In this document: positions 12,543 to 24,274 of the stretch, piece after piece
How the letters are laid out: the number at the start of each line of letters is the position of its first letter
Numbering within the stretch: position 1 is the stretch's first letter
NCBI GenBank assembly: GCA_032433595.1
Contig: JASWJB010000162.1
Location: 1-64,000, forward strand
Length of the DNA stretch: 64,000 bases
Reading direction: 5' to 3'
Source of the DNA: Conoideocrella luteorostrata
Taxonomy: Eukaryota; Ascomycota; Sordariomycetes; Hypocreales; Clavicipitaceae
The notes under the pieces: generated by a model
Told to the model about the DNA's origin: nothing
The model's input: only the letters and a program-made list of their open reading frames with translations
Databases searched by the model: none
Made by a program: the position numbers and the translations under genes

Positions 12543-13214
12543 AATCAATCGCCCTTTCATATGTTGAAAGAACGCCGAGCCTAGAAAAGGCTTGAGAGCA
12601 TGTTGTATCTTCGGCATCGTTAGCTATGTCAGGAGTTTGTATATCCGCGAAGATGGGTATTCGTATATCACGGGTCTCTAGGCCGGTGGTCAGTTTTCGA
12701 CACCGCTTTGGCATGTTGTGTGACGGCTGCGAAGTGCCGTATTTGATGTTTGCATGGGAGATGATTTGATAGTAGCGCTTGTATGTGTTTGTATGGTGGC
12801 ATTGTCGAGCGAATGTACCTTTATGTAGGTGTATCAAGGATGTTGGGATAACAAGCAAATCGATTACTCAATCAGCCAAGGAGATGGATGTTATGCGATG
12901 CGGTATTGCAGTTGAGCACTTTAACCCAACTGAAGAGCATCATAATAACCGTAAAAAAAAAAAGTTGTCTATGTTTAAGTTTGCTCAGTGACCGGTCGGA
13001 AAACGGTGATTACATGAGCCCCAGTATGGGCTTGTTGAATGTGAATGCATTCTGTCTATCCTGTCCCACCGCTCCTTGCCGTTGTGTGGATGCATGCCTC
13101 TACCATTTCCCACGACACACACATACTCTGCTTACATTTGTCGTTCACCATCTCCCTTATCCCAGCCAAAATAAGACTCATTTCGCGCGTGCAAATCCTT
13201 GCGATTCAACACGT
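12543..13214. other. convergent 3' intergenic region
   Basis: Lies between the 3' ends of the GYF gene and EMW1. Contains an A-rich run near 12952-12965 and no gene that I can support. Confidence 0.5.
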
Positions 13215-16200
13215 CTAGTTGCCAGCTTTCAATCCCTCCATGAGGCTGTTCAGTATGTTCCACCCTTCAGAGCTCTCCCAGTTCTCCTTTCCACGACCCA
13301 TCACACTTCGAATCGCGCTACGAGCTTTACCCTTCCATTTACCACCAATGGATTCTACGTCTGGTCCCCAGTTCTCCAGCAGAGAGACGAGTTCATCTGT
13401 TCGTCTGACCACTTCATCCCACGCTGTTTGGTCAATTGTCCAATCCGCTGAATTGGATTTGATCTCGCCGGGGAGAAGGCACCCTCCGCCGCTACCGGAT
13501 GATCCAACAGCGGCTCTCCAAGCACGTTCAGATGCATCAATGGCCCCGGCGTAGTCTTGTTTCCAGATTCGGAGTCGAGAAACTAGGCACCACAGCTCGG
13601 GCCGCTGGGTGATGAGCGGCACGATTTGTTCTTCGAGCAGTCGTACGACGAGTCGCTCCATGGAGCCTCGGGGAGGCTCGTAAATGCCGCTTGTTGAGGA
13701 TGTTTCCTTGGTTAAGACTACATCCTGGAGGAGTGTTGCGAGAACGTCTACATCGATTGCGTCTTCGGTCTTGCGAATTCGTATGACCTGGGAGAAGGCA
13801 AGGACCATGTCTGGCACGGCAGGAGGCTGAAGTCGAGCCGCGAGAGTGAGGACGTTATCCCAGATGCGCCAGTTGTCATGGGAAACGGAGGCTCCTTTCT
13901 TGTATGCTGCGAGGGACTTGGACAGCAGGTACGCAGGGTCGCGGAACTTGTGGTTTGATTTCACTAAAAAGTCGTCCTCTTCGTCGTCAGCGCGAGAAAT
14001 AACCTTTGTTTCGGTTACTTGGGCTTTGGCAGCCTTTTGCTCGGCAATATGTTCACAGTATAAGCTCCATAGAGCACTTCCCAAATTGCTCCATGTGCGA
14101 GCGTCTTCACCACCGTCTTGGTCTGTGGCGCTGCCGATAGCACGGCCGTAGGCTTCAGCTGCCTCTTCAAACTTGCTTAAACGAAGACATATGTCTCCAA
14201 AACGACCCCAGAGCCCAGAGCTGAGTCGATTCACTGATGTAGCTAGTTTGTAGGCTTCATATGCCTTGGGCACATCCTTTTGCGTAAGGTAGTGCTCTCC
14301 AAGTGACTTTTGTGCCCTACTATAGCGCTGTTTGGAGACTGTCCAGGCACGCTCATAATAACTAGGGTTCTCTTCGATATCGCCTAGAATACACCAAAGT
14401 CGAGCAGCGTTAGGGGGGGGGGGGGTTCGTTCAGGGCCTTCAAAACTGCTGGCCTTGAGCCGCATTATGTCTTCTACGTCATCATCATCTGGGTCCGAAT
14501 TTGATGAAGCGTCTTGGCCGGTTTGATGGAAAAGCCTCCAGCGGATAATAGACCGTCCTTTCTCTTCTCCGCCGCTGCCGCGGCCAGATTCGTCTTCGAG
14601 CGCTGCAGCGCTGACATAGCAGAGGGCAACTTCTGCCCAAAGACGAAGACGTTTGAAGATCTCGAGGGAGGAAATAAGCGAGCCAATGCCGGCCCAGGCA
14701 TGAGCTAGCTCAGATTCGAGGTGCCACCGGGGAGGCGTGGAGAGCGCATCGATATAGTGAAGACGGATGTGAGCGGGTGCGGATTCAGTCGATTTAGCTG
14801 CGGGTAAGAATGATGCTGGAACTTGGGGTTTAATAGGAGCAACTGCTTGGTCTTGATCCGCACTGGTGATTTGTATGGTTGGAACTTCATTTCCAGTCTC
14901 TTCTAGTTGTGTGGGGGTTTTGGTTTCCGCCTCTGTCCCAGTTGTGGTTATATCGCTCAGAATCTGATCTGCCAGAGCCTGAAGCTGGAGCACTCCACGT
15001 TCAACCGTTCTGCCCTGATGAAGGTCAATTCTTGACCGTACGAGTAGGGCTTGTGTGTAAATCTGCCAATTTGTAGATTTGTCGGCGAGCACACGAGAGG
15101 CAAAGGGCAATATCTCTGTAGCCGTGAGTGTGTCCACTGGTGAAAATGCATCTCTTATAGTTGCATCGGTGAGAAGAATGATCTGATCGAGAGGATCTAG
15201 CTGTGGTTGGTTATCTGGAGACAATTCTGCAAGTCGCGGCGGTAGAGTGCTCTCCGATGCTCCTTCGTCTTCGACCTCATGCTTCTTGGCAAACTGGATT
15301 TCTTCCAATAGTGTATCATCGTTGAGTGGCAGAGCCTCAGGTTTGACCTTCTCCTTCGCATAATGATAGTTTTCATCATCAATATTTGGTTGAACTAGAT
15401 CCTGATTCCTGCTGCTCCGTGCAAGAACCACCAACTGACTAGCGTTGGTTTCCTGAAACTTGGTTCGTTTACCAAGTGCGCCGGACAAGGCATATTGCAG
15501 TCCAGTTGTCTGGGTTGCCTCCTTGAGCGCTTCTTTTGCTTCCTTGTATCTTCCAAGAAGAATGTGGATGTTGGCGGCTTCAATCAGAAAGTATGCCTTG
15601 TCTTGACAACTCCAAGCCTCTGTCCCAGACCAGACCTCATCGCCAGTTATTTGAGCGCGGACTGCTGTCATGTCTTCGAGGATGCTGGTAGCTAGAGAGG
15701 GGACTTCACTCCATTGTGAGCTCTTGGTGAAGTTTGATCCCGGACCAAGACTAGGCTGAGTGAGAAGCTTATAGTGCCAAACATTAATGCGGAGTCTGAT
15801 CCACGATATGTTGTATGTGACAGTATTGCTTCTCTCGTCTGAAGAGTCGGCTTTGACGGTACTACTAGCACCTGCCGGAAGAGTACTTGTGAAAACAAAT
15901 CTGGCCAAGGAAAATAGTTCGAGGTTTGGAATATAACTATAGGGAGATACACCGTCGACCTCGAGGTGTGTCATGGCTGCCTTACGTAGCTGGATCAAGG
16001 CGCCGGACTTGTCTGTCGAAGACGGCGAGTTCGCAATCCATAGTTTGCAGAACCTTGATTGAATGACGGCGAGCTTGTCTCCTGGCACTACCGGCCCAGT
16101 TACGTTGGCCTGGAGAAAGATATCAAGGGCAGCTAGTCCCACGTCAAGCTTCTCGCGAAATGATAGTGACGCAAGATCAGCTGGCGAGGACGCAGGCTGC

Positions 16201-16358
16201 TGAGACTGCCATATACTGAGAAGCTGGGCAACGTGCCAATCGATCAGGCAGCTTGCGGCATGGCCCTCAGATAGAATTGACAGGTTTGTACCGGTATTGT
16301 GGTGCGAGGACGATGCTGATACCGCCAACGTCGCTGGGTCAGCATCAGGCGTTGCCAT
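13215..16358 (-). CDS. EMW1: TPR protein Emw1/TTC27
   Basis: Single exon of 1047 residues. It belongs to the TTC27 family; the yeast member Emw1 is essential and needed for cell-wall integrity, and its biochemical role is poorly defined. Tandem tetratricopeptide repeats are clear in the C-terminal half (about residues 650-900): a CILGDIEENPSYYERAW block, SRAQKSLGEHYL, YKLATSVNRLSSGLWGRFGDIC, then AAEAYGRAIG. These match the usual TTC27 arrangement of a long helical N-terminal part followed by TPRs. The start MATPDADPAT is the first ATG of the frame. A run of 13 C on the coding strand (14413-14425) encodes part of a four-proline stretch (TPPPPN); a one-base error there would truncate the protein. 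Its 3' end faces the GYF gene. Confidence 0.88.
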   Translation of the reverse strand: MATPDADPATLAVSASSSHHNTGTNLSILSEGHAASCLIDWHVAQLLSIWQSQQPASSPADLASLSFREKLDVGLAALDIFLQANVTGPVVPGDKLAVIQSRFCKLWIANSPSSTDKSGALIQLRKAAMTHLEVDGVSPYSYIPNLELFSLARFVFTSTLPAGASSTVKADSSDERSNTVTYNISWIRLRINVWHYKLLTQPSLGPGSNFTKSSQWSEVPSLATSILEDMTAVRAQITGDEVWSGTEAWSCQDKAYFLIEAANIHILLGRYKEAKEALKEATQTTGLQYALSGALGKRTKFQETNASQLVVLARSSRNQDLVQPNIDDENYHYAKEKVKPEALPLNDDTLLEEIQFAKKHEVEDEGASESTLPPRLAELSPDNQPQLDPLDQIILLTDATIRDAFSPVDTLTATEILPFASRVLADKSTNWQIYTQALLVRSRIDLHQGRTVERGVLQLQALADQILSDITTTGTEAETKTPTQLEETGNEVPTIQITSADQDQAVAPIKPQVPASFLPAAKSTESAPAHIRLHYIDALSTPPRWHLESELAHAWAGIGSLISSLEIFKRLRLWAEVALCYVSAAALEDESGRGSGGEEKGRSIIRWRLFHQTGQDASSNSDPDDDDVEDIMRLKASSFEGPERTPPPPNAARLWCILGDIEENPSYYERAWTVSKQRYSRAQKSLGEHYLTQKDVPKAYEAYKLATSVNRLSSGLWGRFGDICLRLSKFEEAAEAYGRAIGSATDQDGGEDARTWSNLGSALWSLYCEHIAEQKAAKAQVTETKVISRADDEEDDFLVKSNHKFRDPAYLLSKSLAAYKKGASVSHDNWRIWDNVLTLAARLQPPAVPDMVLAFSQVIRIRKTEDAIDVDVLATLLQDVVLTKETSSTSGIYEPPRGSMERLVVRLLEEQIVPLITQRPELWCLVSRLRIWKQDYAGAIDASERAWRAAVGSSGSGGGCLLPGEIKSNSADWTIDQTAWDEVVRRTDELVSLLENWGPDVESIGGKWKGKARSAIRSVMGRGKENWESSEGWNILNSLMEGLKAGN

Positions 16359-17481
16359 GCTTCACTTCAACCTTCCAACCTAGCCCCTACGTGAGGCTCG
16401 ACGCTGGTTTTTATGAGTTTCGTTTGTGTCAAGCACTTGAAATAATCGTATCAAATTTCTTTCGAATAGATGAGCCCGATTCACAGGAGGGAGCAGCTCG
16501 GGCGCCGGAGGATATCTTTTTGTGGTGGAAGGGAAAGAGAGTGGGCAAATTTCGACAGTAGCCACGGAAGGCAGGAAATGCAGCCCTGAGATCCAGCATC
16601 CAGTCAAGCAGGTTTGTCAAAATTGAGCCTACGTCACCTATATCTCTAAATAATTCATTGAATTCGTCTATTATTGTTTTTTCCTTTTTTTTTTTCCTTC
16701 TGAAATTGTCCGCTTGGTCTTCAGAAGCCCTTTCTTACACTCTCATGTCTGACAAGTCCTCGATCTTTTCCATATCGTTATCGATATGCGAGTCGCATTG
16801 TGCGAGTCATGGTGGGGGTGGGGGCGGAAATGTAAAATTTTGGCTGCTACCCCTCCACGAAAAGTACGTAGTAGCTCTCGCAGGACGCATTAACTGCCTC
16901 GTAGAAGGGTCGAGAATGGCAGCCTCGAGCCTCGTCAGCTGTTGGTGCTTGCAACCAACGGAATTTCTCGGGTTAACTGAGGCTACAAGAGGGGTATTCC
17001 GTGGAGATGGGGATATTGTCTACATTAGGACTCCGTAGTTTAGTTTCCCTTGGAAGTTAGGCCACATGGGCCTACTATCAACTATGAGGAATATGGACCT
17101 ATACTGGAATCACATTCTCTACTTGATGCCTTCCTCATAGATGAAGCCTTAGGTGCAGTATGTATCACTACAAATCCTGTCATACATTGCTTTACAGCAA
17201 GCATAAAGCACAAAATTGGTGCAAAGTAATACCCATTCTCCCTTAATTCTTTGGTAGGCATGGCAAGTAGAAAGAAGGGCTGTTGTAGTCTGCACTCTTG
17301 TTTTTCCTCCGTTGGGCTATATTGCTGCTTCCGACGCCTCATATTACCGCACCACTCCGACTGCTCGTTCATGCTCATGCAGGTCAACGACACCCTCCTT
17401 CTGCCATCGGCCGGAATAGCTCAGCGTCGAATCAAAGCTCTGGGAGATCTATCCAATATTTTGCCTCGAGCCAGGATGTCC
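16359..17481. other. 1.1-kb intergenic region left of the secreted-protein gene
   Basis: Contains the upstream region of EMW1 (right of 16358) and the 3' flank of the secreted-protein gene. A T/C tract (16677-16700) and a G-rich patch (16809-16825) are visible. Short frames here look like chance. Confidence 0.45.
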
Positions 17482-18096
17482 TTAAAGTCTGTCGCCTTTT
17501 GGAAGTACGCCTACTTTTTTGGGTGGGGGTTTCCCGTCTGCAGTTCCCGGAAATGGGAATTTTGGTCGCTCACTACCATAGTGTCGATCCGTTCGATGCT
17601 CGAGACAATCCCAGATATAAAACTCTCGCCCACGCTTGGTTGCTGCGGATCTTGCCAAGTCTTTGGCTATGGCTATGAATTTCTTTTGATCACACCCCAA
17701 AAAATCAGGTGCGGTAAACCTAAACATTGCATCGCCCCAACCTTGTTTGTTAACGTATTTAAACTGCCAGTTGGTGAATGGGCAATGCGTCTGTTGAAGG
17801 GCATCGTATACTGAAACTCCCCATTCCCCGTACCATCCTCCTCCAGCATCAAATTCAGTCTCCAGATTTGTCCTGCATCGTATCCACATCCACCCACGGT
17901 CATTGTACTCTCTTTTGCGCAGTGGCTGTTGGAATAGCCGTACGGCCTCTTTATGGAACGCCTCACACATTGGAACAGTCTCCTGACTTGGGATCCTGTG
18001 TCCGGTTTCGGAAGCGGTATCATTGTTGCCCGTGATGACTTGTGCGCTCAACGAGACGATCCAAAGAAGTAGCAGACCAAGTTTAGACGAGGCCAT
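17482..18096 (-). CDS. small secreted cysteine-containing protein, unknown function
   Basis: The 204-residue frame starts with a classic signal peptide: a short polar start, then LGLLLLWIVSLSAQVITG, with cleavage likely around residues 19-23. The mature part has five cysteines (44, 74, 105, 135, 164), an N-glycosylation sequon at Asn25 and many aromatic residues (GWMWIRC, GGGWYGEWGVSVYD, TNWQFKYV). The tail is rich in Pro, Lys and Gly. I do not recognise a family. Small size, a secretion signal and a gene-poor neighbourhood rich in repeats are features shared with fungal effector-like proteins, but that role is only a guess. No introns are needed. The nearest genes are 1.1 kb to the left (EMW1) and 7.4 kb to the right (permease). 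Confidence 0.65.
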   Translation of the reverse strand: MASSKLGLLLLWIVSLSAQVITGNNDTASETGHRIPSQETVPMCEAFHKEAVRLFQQPLRKREYNDRGWMWIRCRTNLETEFDAGGGWYGEWGVSVYDALQQTHCPFTNWQFKYVNKQGWGDAMFRFTAPDFLGCDQKKFIAIAKDLARSAATKRGREFYIWDCLEHRTDRHYGSERPKFPFPGTADGKPPPKKVGVLPKGDRL

Positions 18097-21000
18097 GGTG
18101 AAATTGAATTATAAAATGTCCGGCGGGACGCTTTTCTCTGGCCAATGAAGCTGTCAAGTCGGCATATTTCAGATTACGGCCCGTGATTGAACCGGGGGGG
18201 GTGCAAGACCTTATATATTCAGCCAAGGTCCCAGCCGACATAATCATGCCATGTTTAGCAGGATGATATAATACCAACATCAATGATCTTGGTGACCAAT
18301 CTGTGAGCCTAAAGCCTAACTATCTTTCGGGCTTGATATGCCGGAGCAAACTTAGTTGCCAACTCAAGATATAGTGCGGTAATTCATTGGGAGTTTTGCG
18401 AGTACTTAAAGCCTTGAAATATTACAGATACCAGCTCGTCATCCCGCCGGTTACCCCGCAGGTTAGCGTAGCACTTGATCCGTTCTGTTCGCCTCATCGT
18501 CACCGTCTCGTCATGTACTACTCTCGATATTGATTTGGTCTTCGTAGCGACGGCTCGAGTCTCGGTCGACGTCATGTGAAGTGCCACAATTACCATATGG
18601 CAACCTTCGGCAACATGCAAACCTGCTGCAGCATAGCGAGCGTGATGTTTTTTCTTAAATTTTGGTCTATACTGTGATATAATCTTCTAGCCAAGGGCAT
18701 AGAGGCTGTTGCGGGTAGTATATAGTATTATTTGCGTGAGAGAATCGACCGCGCATCGAGCCTCCAGCAAGGCGAGCTGTGCGGAATTCATGAACCAACC
18801 CTAACACGGAATTATTGAATCGCAATGCGAATGAATCAAGTGCAGACACTGTGACGGGCTCATTGTACGCAAATATACCCTGGCCATGCGAGTGAAAAGT
18901 TACACGTAAAACTAGCTTCGGCCAATCGACATGAATGGAGTTAGGGTTTGCTCGTAGAAAATTTCTCTAGCCTGGCAATCACAGCTAGAGCCCGCCTCAT
19001 TATTGTATTGAGGGGGGGCTTGGCTAACTTTGATTTGGGCCCCTTTCAAATGTCCACTCTCTGAGGTGGGTTCACTTTCCAATTCACCCGACCGTAATAT
19101 ATTGGACGGTGCAGAGGATCAAGTGGGCGGTTGCATCAGCTGAAATTGGCGGCCCTATTGCGTTTCTCTCGTCTTCTCTTGTCCCTTTTAGCCCTGACGT
19201 TTCTTGTCGGTGGAGCCGAGTGACATATCTGTCTATAGTGCGGAGATGGTATTTATTGTCTTTGTGTGGATGGGGATATGTTGCCGGGGAAATTCCTATC
19301 ATTTATCTTGATAAGGTGCAATCATGTGTAATCTGTTGCTTACCCATGATACGGAAAATAAAGGTGTTAAAAGACGGAATAATGTCACTTACTTAAGTAT
19401 GAGTGAGTGTTCAATAACATGCGTGGGCTGAGATGGCAGGTTGGAGCGCGGCATTGACTTCGAATACCCACCGTAACCAACCTGTAAAGCATGCTACTAC
19501 ATCGTAAATGTTTAACCAATTATCTTGACGTCGCTTGATTAAGCTAGATTCAGGGCATCCCAACATGAACGATTACATGCAGCGGCAACGAATGCAACGC
19601 CGATCTCCGGTGCCTTCGCCTATTAAGTATTTGCACGGGAGCCAGGCCTCAAATAAGTCGTTTGCATTCAGAGATTTCTAGGGTCTTGTTCCTTTCTCGA
19701 GAAACAGCCTCTCAATTATTAGAATGGCTTGGCTAGGCAGTCGGTGAAACGCCGATCAGCAATCTTCACAGAAAAACCTCGGTCTGAGATACATGAGGGT
19801 GGTAGTGAGTATCTCCAACAAAGTCGGACATGAATCGGAATCTGTCTTCATTACCTCGCTGCCAGCATGTTTCATCTTAAGCAGTGTCTACGCCGATAAC
19901 CACTTAGTGTCTCCGAGAGAGGTCAGGAGGCTGGAATGGCACAATGGTCTTGCAATTGTTCATTTGCACGAGCCGTACAAGGTACAGTGCGGTACAATGC
20001 AATGCACGGAGGGTTATCATCACGACATGGCCCTGTATGGCCTTGGACACTCTCTGGTTGTTGCTTAAGTCTTTCTGGAAATTGGCCACGATGCAGCCAG
20101 AGCCAGGGTCTGAAGCCTCGAATTGGACCATTGATCAGTAATAATAATAGCAAATCTACTTATAGTGGTGTCCTGGCGCCGTGACACGCCTTCAACATTG
20201 ACGATCTGCGCGGTTTTGTGTATCTCGTTGGTCCAAGATCTACTCCGGGCTAAACAGTCAAAAAATTGCTCTTTAGTGTGGTGGGCTGCGAGACAGCCAA
20301 CTGCATTAATGGTCAAATGCGATTTCATTGGGCTGGAGACCCAGTAACAAAGTGCACTGGTGTAGGGCTCGAAGATTTCGGAATCAGCTCTGCTTCTCGG
20401 TCCTTGAATCCACCAGTTCGTCTTCGCTTAACCGACTCCAGAATTTTCTATGTTGTACTCGGCTTGCCTTGGTTACCACCGGTCATCGTGGTTCTCTTTA
20501 TGTCGGTGAACAGTTCAATACAGTGGGACACGGAGGCGGGCCTTTCGTGGAAACTGAGTATGACCATTCACTATCATTGCCCGCTGTCAGCACGATTCAA
20601 GCCGCCGGTTCCTGTCCGGCGGATCGATCATAACGGCCCCAGACGTCAGTGGTTAGTTGGATGGATTGCTTGGGTTGTCTCCCGTCTTCTCTTGTCACAG
20701 CTTACAGCGAAGGTCTGCCAATCTCTGCCAAGTTTGCGGCGTGGGGGGCATTTAGGACCAAAACCAACCAAGGTTCGTCGTAGATGGTCTTCGCTGGAAG
20801 ATCACTACAATTGATGTCCCTTGTACCGTAAAGTATGAAGTTACATATATTGCCGCATCCCAGGAACTCTAGTACTGGCATTAAAAATCTATCTAGGTCT
20901 CTATCAACCGCTGCCGCACCTATCTATACACTTAGCGCTGGTAGAGGCTTGGAGGCTGGGTCTTACAAGCTTTTGTCTGAGGCTAGTTCCCAATGAAATT

Positions 21001-23380
21001 CGATGCGCATCCACACTGAAGGGCACATAACTACTCCCTCCGTACGGAATACTGGGATGTGATTTTGCTGGTTTCTTGTTGGTCGTTGAATTTGGCTGCC
21101 TGGAATGTTTGCAAGCCACTAGTGTTTGCTGCACCCAAGAAAAACTACGACGCACACGAGCAGAATAGATCTCTGCGTCGCTCTTTTGCCCATTGAAGAC
21201 CCAATCAATGGCCGCGGTGTGCGCCATTCCTGGCGCTGTTGATGTAGGGGCGGGGACCCGCGGTCTGCGTTCAGTTGTTGTGGGCATTGGCACAGTGTGA
21301 ACAACTGGCGCGATGATCTGGTGACTCCTCTACATGACGTCACAGTACCGCTGTGGGCTCCAAGACTAGAAGTACCTCAAACCACAGCGCTGCTTTTCTG
21401 TCGGTTGTCTGCCTTAAGGCTAGAGTTGAATATTTACCAGCTGTGCTTTGATCGAGTACCGACTCCATACATCCTGGAAGTTCGAACTTATTAAAAGCTG
21501 GGGATGTCGCAACTTTTGCAGATGCCAATCTATATTACAGAAGTCAAGTATTTAGCAGAAACAATTGAAGATACCTCTGCAAACTGACCATTAGAGATGA
21601 GCGTGGTCTTTGCGGACAGTATCAACGATTCCGCCTCAAGTACGGACTTCCCACTTTTAAGACGGTGGTCCATGGCTGACTCAGGCGATTTCCGTACTAG
21701 TTGCCCTGAAGTGAGCGAATAATGGCAGTTCCATTGAAATTCTGAGAAACAGCCAGCGGATCGATTTGCTCGAAAGACAGCGACCACGCTATGCTGCATT
21801 TGCCAATCAGCTACTCCTCATCAGTAACATTCTGTTGTCCTCCGTTGTTGCTGTACTACAAATAAACTCACAGCACCTCTCCGTAATATCCTGCCCTTCA
21901 AGTAACTTTTGTACGTCGTCGTGACAAGTCTTTTAGCTCTCCTGAACGAGTCTGGCATATCACAGCCCTGGCAATGCTCGGCGTATTGTTTCGGCTGGTG
22001 GCTGCATTACCGACTAGGGCTAGCAGATCTCGAAGTCTTAGGATTGTAGACACTTTGGCTAGGCGTACTGTTTTGCGTTTATCGCTTTGCCTGTCTCGGA
22101 ATCGGGTAGTCAACTTGGCTTGGATGGATACGTTTGCTTACTAGTCAACGCTTTATATTCCGTCCGAATACTAACCCGACTAAGATGAAGAACAACCAAT
22201 ATAGCCAGCAGTCACCTTAACAATAAAAATACAGGGAGAAAAGGGAGCGTCTGTTAAGACGCATATTAGCGAGGCATTCATTGAGTAGATCCCAAACTAA
22301 GTACCTACGGAGCACCAAAGTATCCCACTATATATCGTTAAGGGCGATTGCCGTCACCTAACTATCCACTTGAAGTGACCAGCTAGCTAATGCTGCTTTG
22401 AGGCCTCTGATGTCCGCAGCCCTCTACTGGAAGAGATTGTCCAGGGACAGTGGCATGAATGGGCCATAGAAGGTATTGTAACTACGGAGTATGGAGTAGT
22501 AAGTTCCGGGGCAGCGTCCTAAGGGCCTGCTAGCAAGTGGGGAGGGGGATCAGTAGATCGTAACTTGCGTCAATTGTCAGAAGCCGTGCGATCAAACTCG
22601 GTCTTCAAGGGAAGATAACTCGTTTCAATCGGATATAGGCTGAATCATTAGGACGGTTCCGCGAGCTCCGATATTAAGTTGAGCGGGCGTGTTTGCGTCA
22701 GTAGATATGGAACGACCATCTTACCTACGGTGCCACCGAAAGCTAACATGGGGTAGCCGAGTGAAAACTATCGACGAAGTATAATGCTTCATCTCTACAA
22801 GTCACCCACGATGTCTAGTAAGCACATACAGTGCAGTATGTACGGTATAGATAGTAAGTGCGTATAACGGTCAGGCCTCCGATTAATATACCGCCAACTT
22901 GAGTTCACATTATAATTTCAGATTTCCTATAGCTAGCCTGGGGCTGAGCACGTCTCCAAGATGTAGAAAGTTAAGCTGAGTCTCGTCGCCAATGCGAGAA
23001 ATTCACGATTCCGAACCGCGTTAAGCACACAACATGTTACTGCTACTCAAGCCCCCCTCGATTCATAGTACGGAATGTCGTCGAGGTCCTGCGTACGTAG
23101 AAGTCCTGCCGTGCCGTGCCATGCCACCAAACCAACAAACCAATAGACATCGCTGAGCTGAGATGGCGGTCCACATTGAGCGTGGAGTAGCTGTTCCATA
23201 ACCAGAGATGGGCATTGCATTTTCACTTATGCAGCCAATTTTATTTCTAGTGCTTGGTCTACTTCAAACATTCGGACTTGTCAGAACGACTGTGACACCA
23301 TGCACGTGAGTGGCACCGTTATTAGTGTGTCTCGTTCCAGCACGGTAGCCTCTCCGTAAGCTGTACTCCGTACCGTAGCA

Positions 23381-23671
23381 GGCGGGGGAAAAATTACACG
23401 AGCCATTGGGCGAAAATACCTCCAAAACCTATAGCCTACAACACTTGTTTAATTGCCTATAAACCCCGAATTCAGCTCTACTAGAAAGTGCTTGGCTCTC
23501 TATATCTGGAGATGTAAAAAAAAGGCCGCATTTATCAGAAGGTGATTTATTAGAGCTTGCGGAAGAAGGTTAGGGCAATCGTTTTCAGGGCACTATTGAT
23601 AGTTGGATTGAATTTATGCTTATACGACTAAAACACGCCATAGAATTAAACAAAAAAAGCACAGCAGTTAG
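23381..23671. repeat. dispersed 290-bp repeat, copy 1
   Basis: Nearly collinear with 52335-52625, about 85-90% identical by eye. Most differences are transitions, plus a few small indels. It starts GG(C/T)GGG...AAATTACACG and ends near CACAGCA(G/A)TTAGA. Copy 2 keeps a short open peptide that is broken in this copy by a one-base deletion and by a TGG to TAG change. It is probably a remnant of a transposon; the family is not identified. Confidence 0.75.
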
Positions 23672-24191
23672 AATATTAAATTAACTCGCTAATATTATCA
23701 ATTTTATTGGATTTGGGCTTCAGATGCGATAGTTGTGGTCAGTTCAATTGAGTGTTGTTGTTGCGGGGTGTGGGCCACGATGGCTCGTGTTTTTTTTCCA
23801 CCGCATGCGTAGTTACAAGGACGGAGGGAGTTTAACGGCCGCGGATGCGATTCAAGTTGCGCCGCGGTGGCTCGATGGCCAACATTCGGCGGGTAGCTTG
23901 GTGTGGCGTGGCGGCGAAGCCGATGGTGACGGTCCTGGCCTGTTGGCGACGGCACGTCCAGTCTATTGTATTTACAGTGCCATGTCGAATGGTGTTGATA
24001 ACGGCCAAGCTGTATTGTGCTGTATTGTATTGTACGGAGTATTGTACTGTAGTTACTCCGTAGTGCATTGCATGATGCTGCACGGAGTACATTGAATGAT
24101 GACGGTACAGTGCTGGTAAGTACAGGGGCGTACAGTGCGGAGCACGACCTAGATGAAGATCTGACACCACCCAATGGTCTCTCAGTTAGTC

Positions 24192-24274
24192 ACCAGGCGG
24201 GTGAAGAATTACACGACCCCTTGGCCACTGTGGCTGGGCGGACCGAGGGGTCATGTAATTTTCACCCGCATGGT
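24192..24274. repeat. 83-bp inverted-repeat (foldback) element
   Basis: The two arms of about 32 bases (24192-24224 and 24243-24274) are inverted copies of each other with a few mismatches, sharing the core GCGGGTGAA(G)AATTACA(C/T)GACCCC. The same core resembles the left end of the 290-bp repeat, suggesting a miniature derivative of the same mobile-element family. No clear target-site duplication is seen. Confidence 0.6.

Noticed and set aside
18175..18260. tRNA-like T-arm (GGTTCAATC flanked by CCC/GGG) on the minus strand
   Set aside because: The T-stem has a mismatch at the closing pair, and I could not build acceptor and anticodon stems; a C-run accounts for the apparent pairing.
20266..20814. 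182-codon plus-strand frame in the gene-poor block
   Set aside because: No signal peptide, motif or plausible introns; overlapping frames in the same region look similar.
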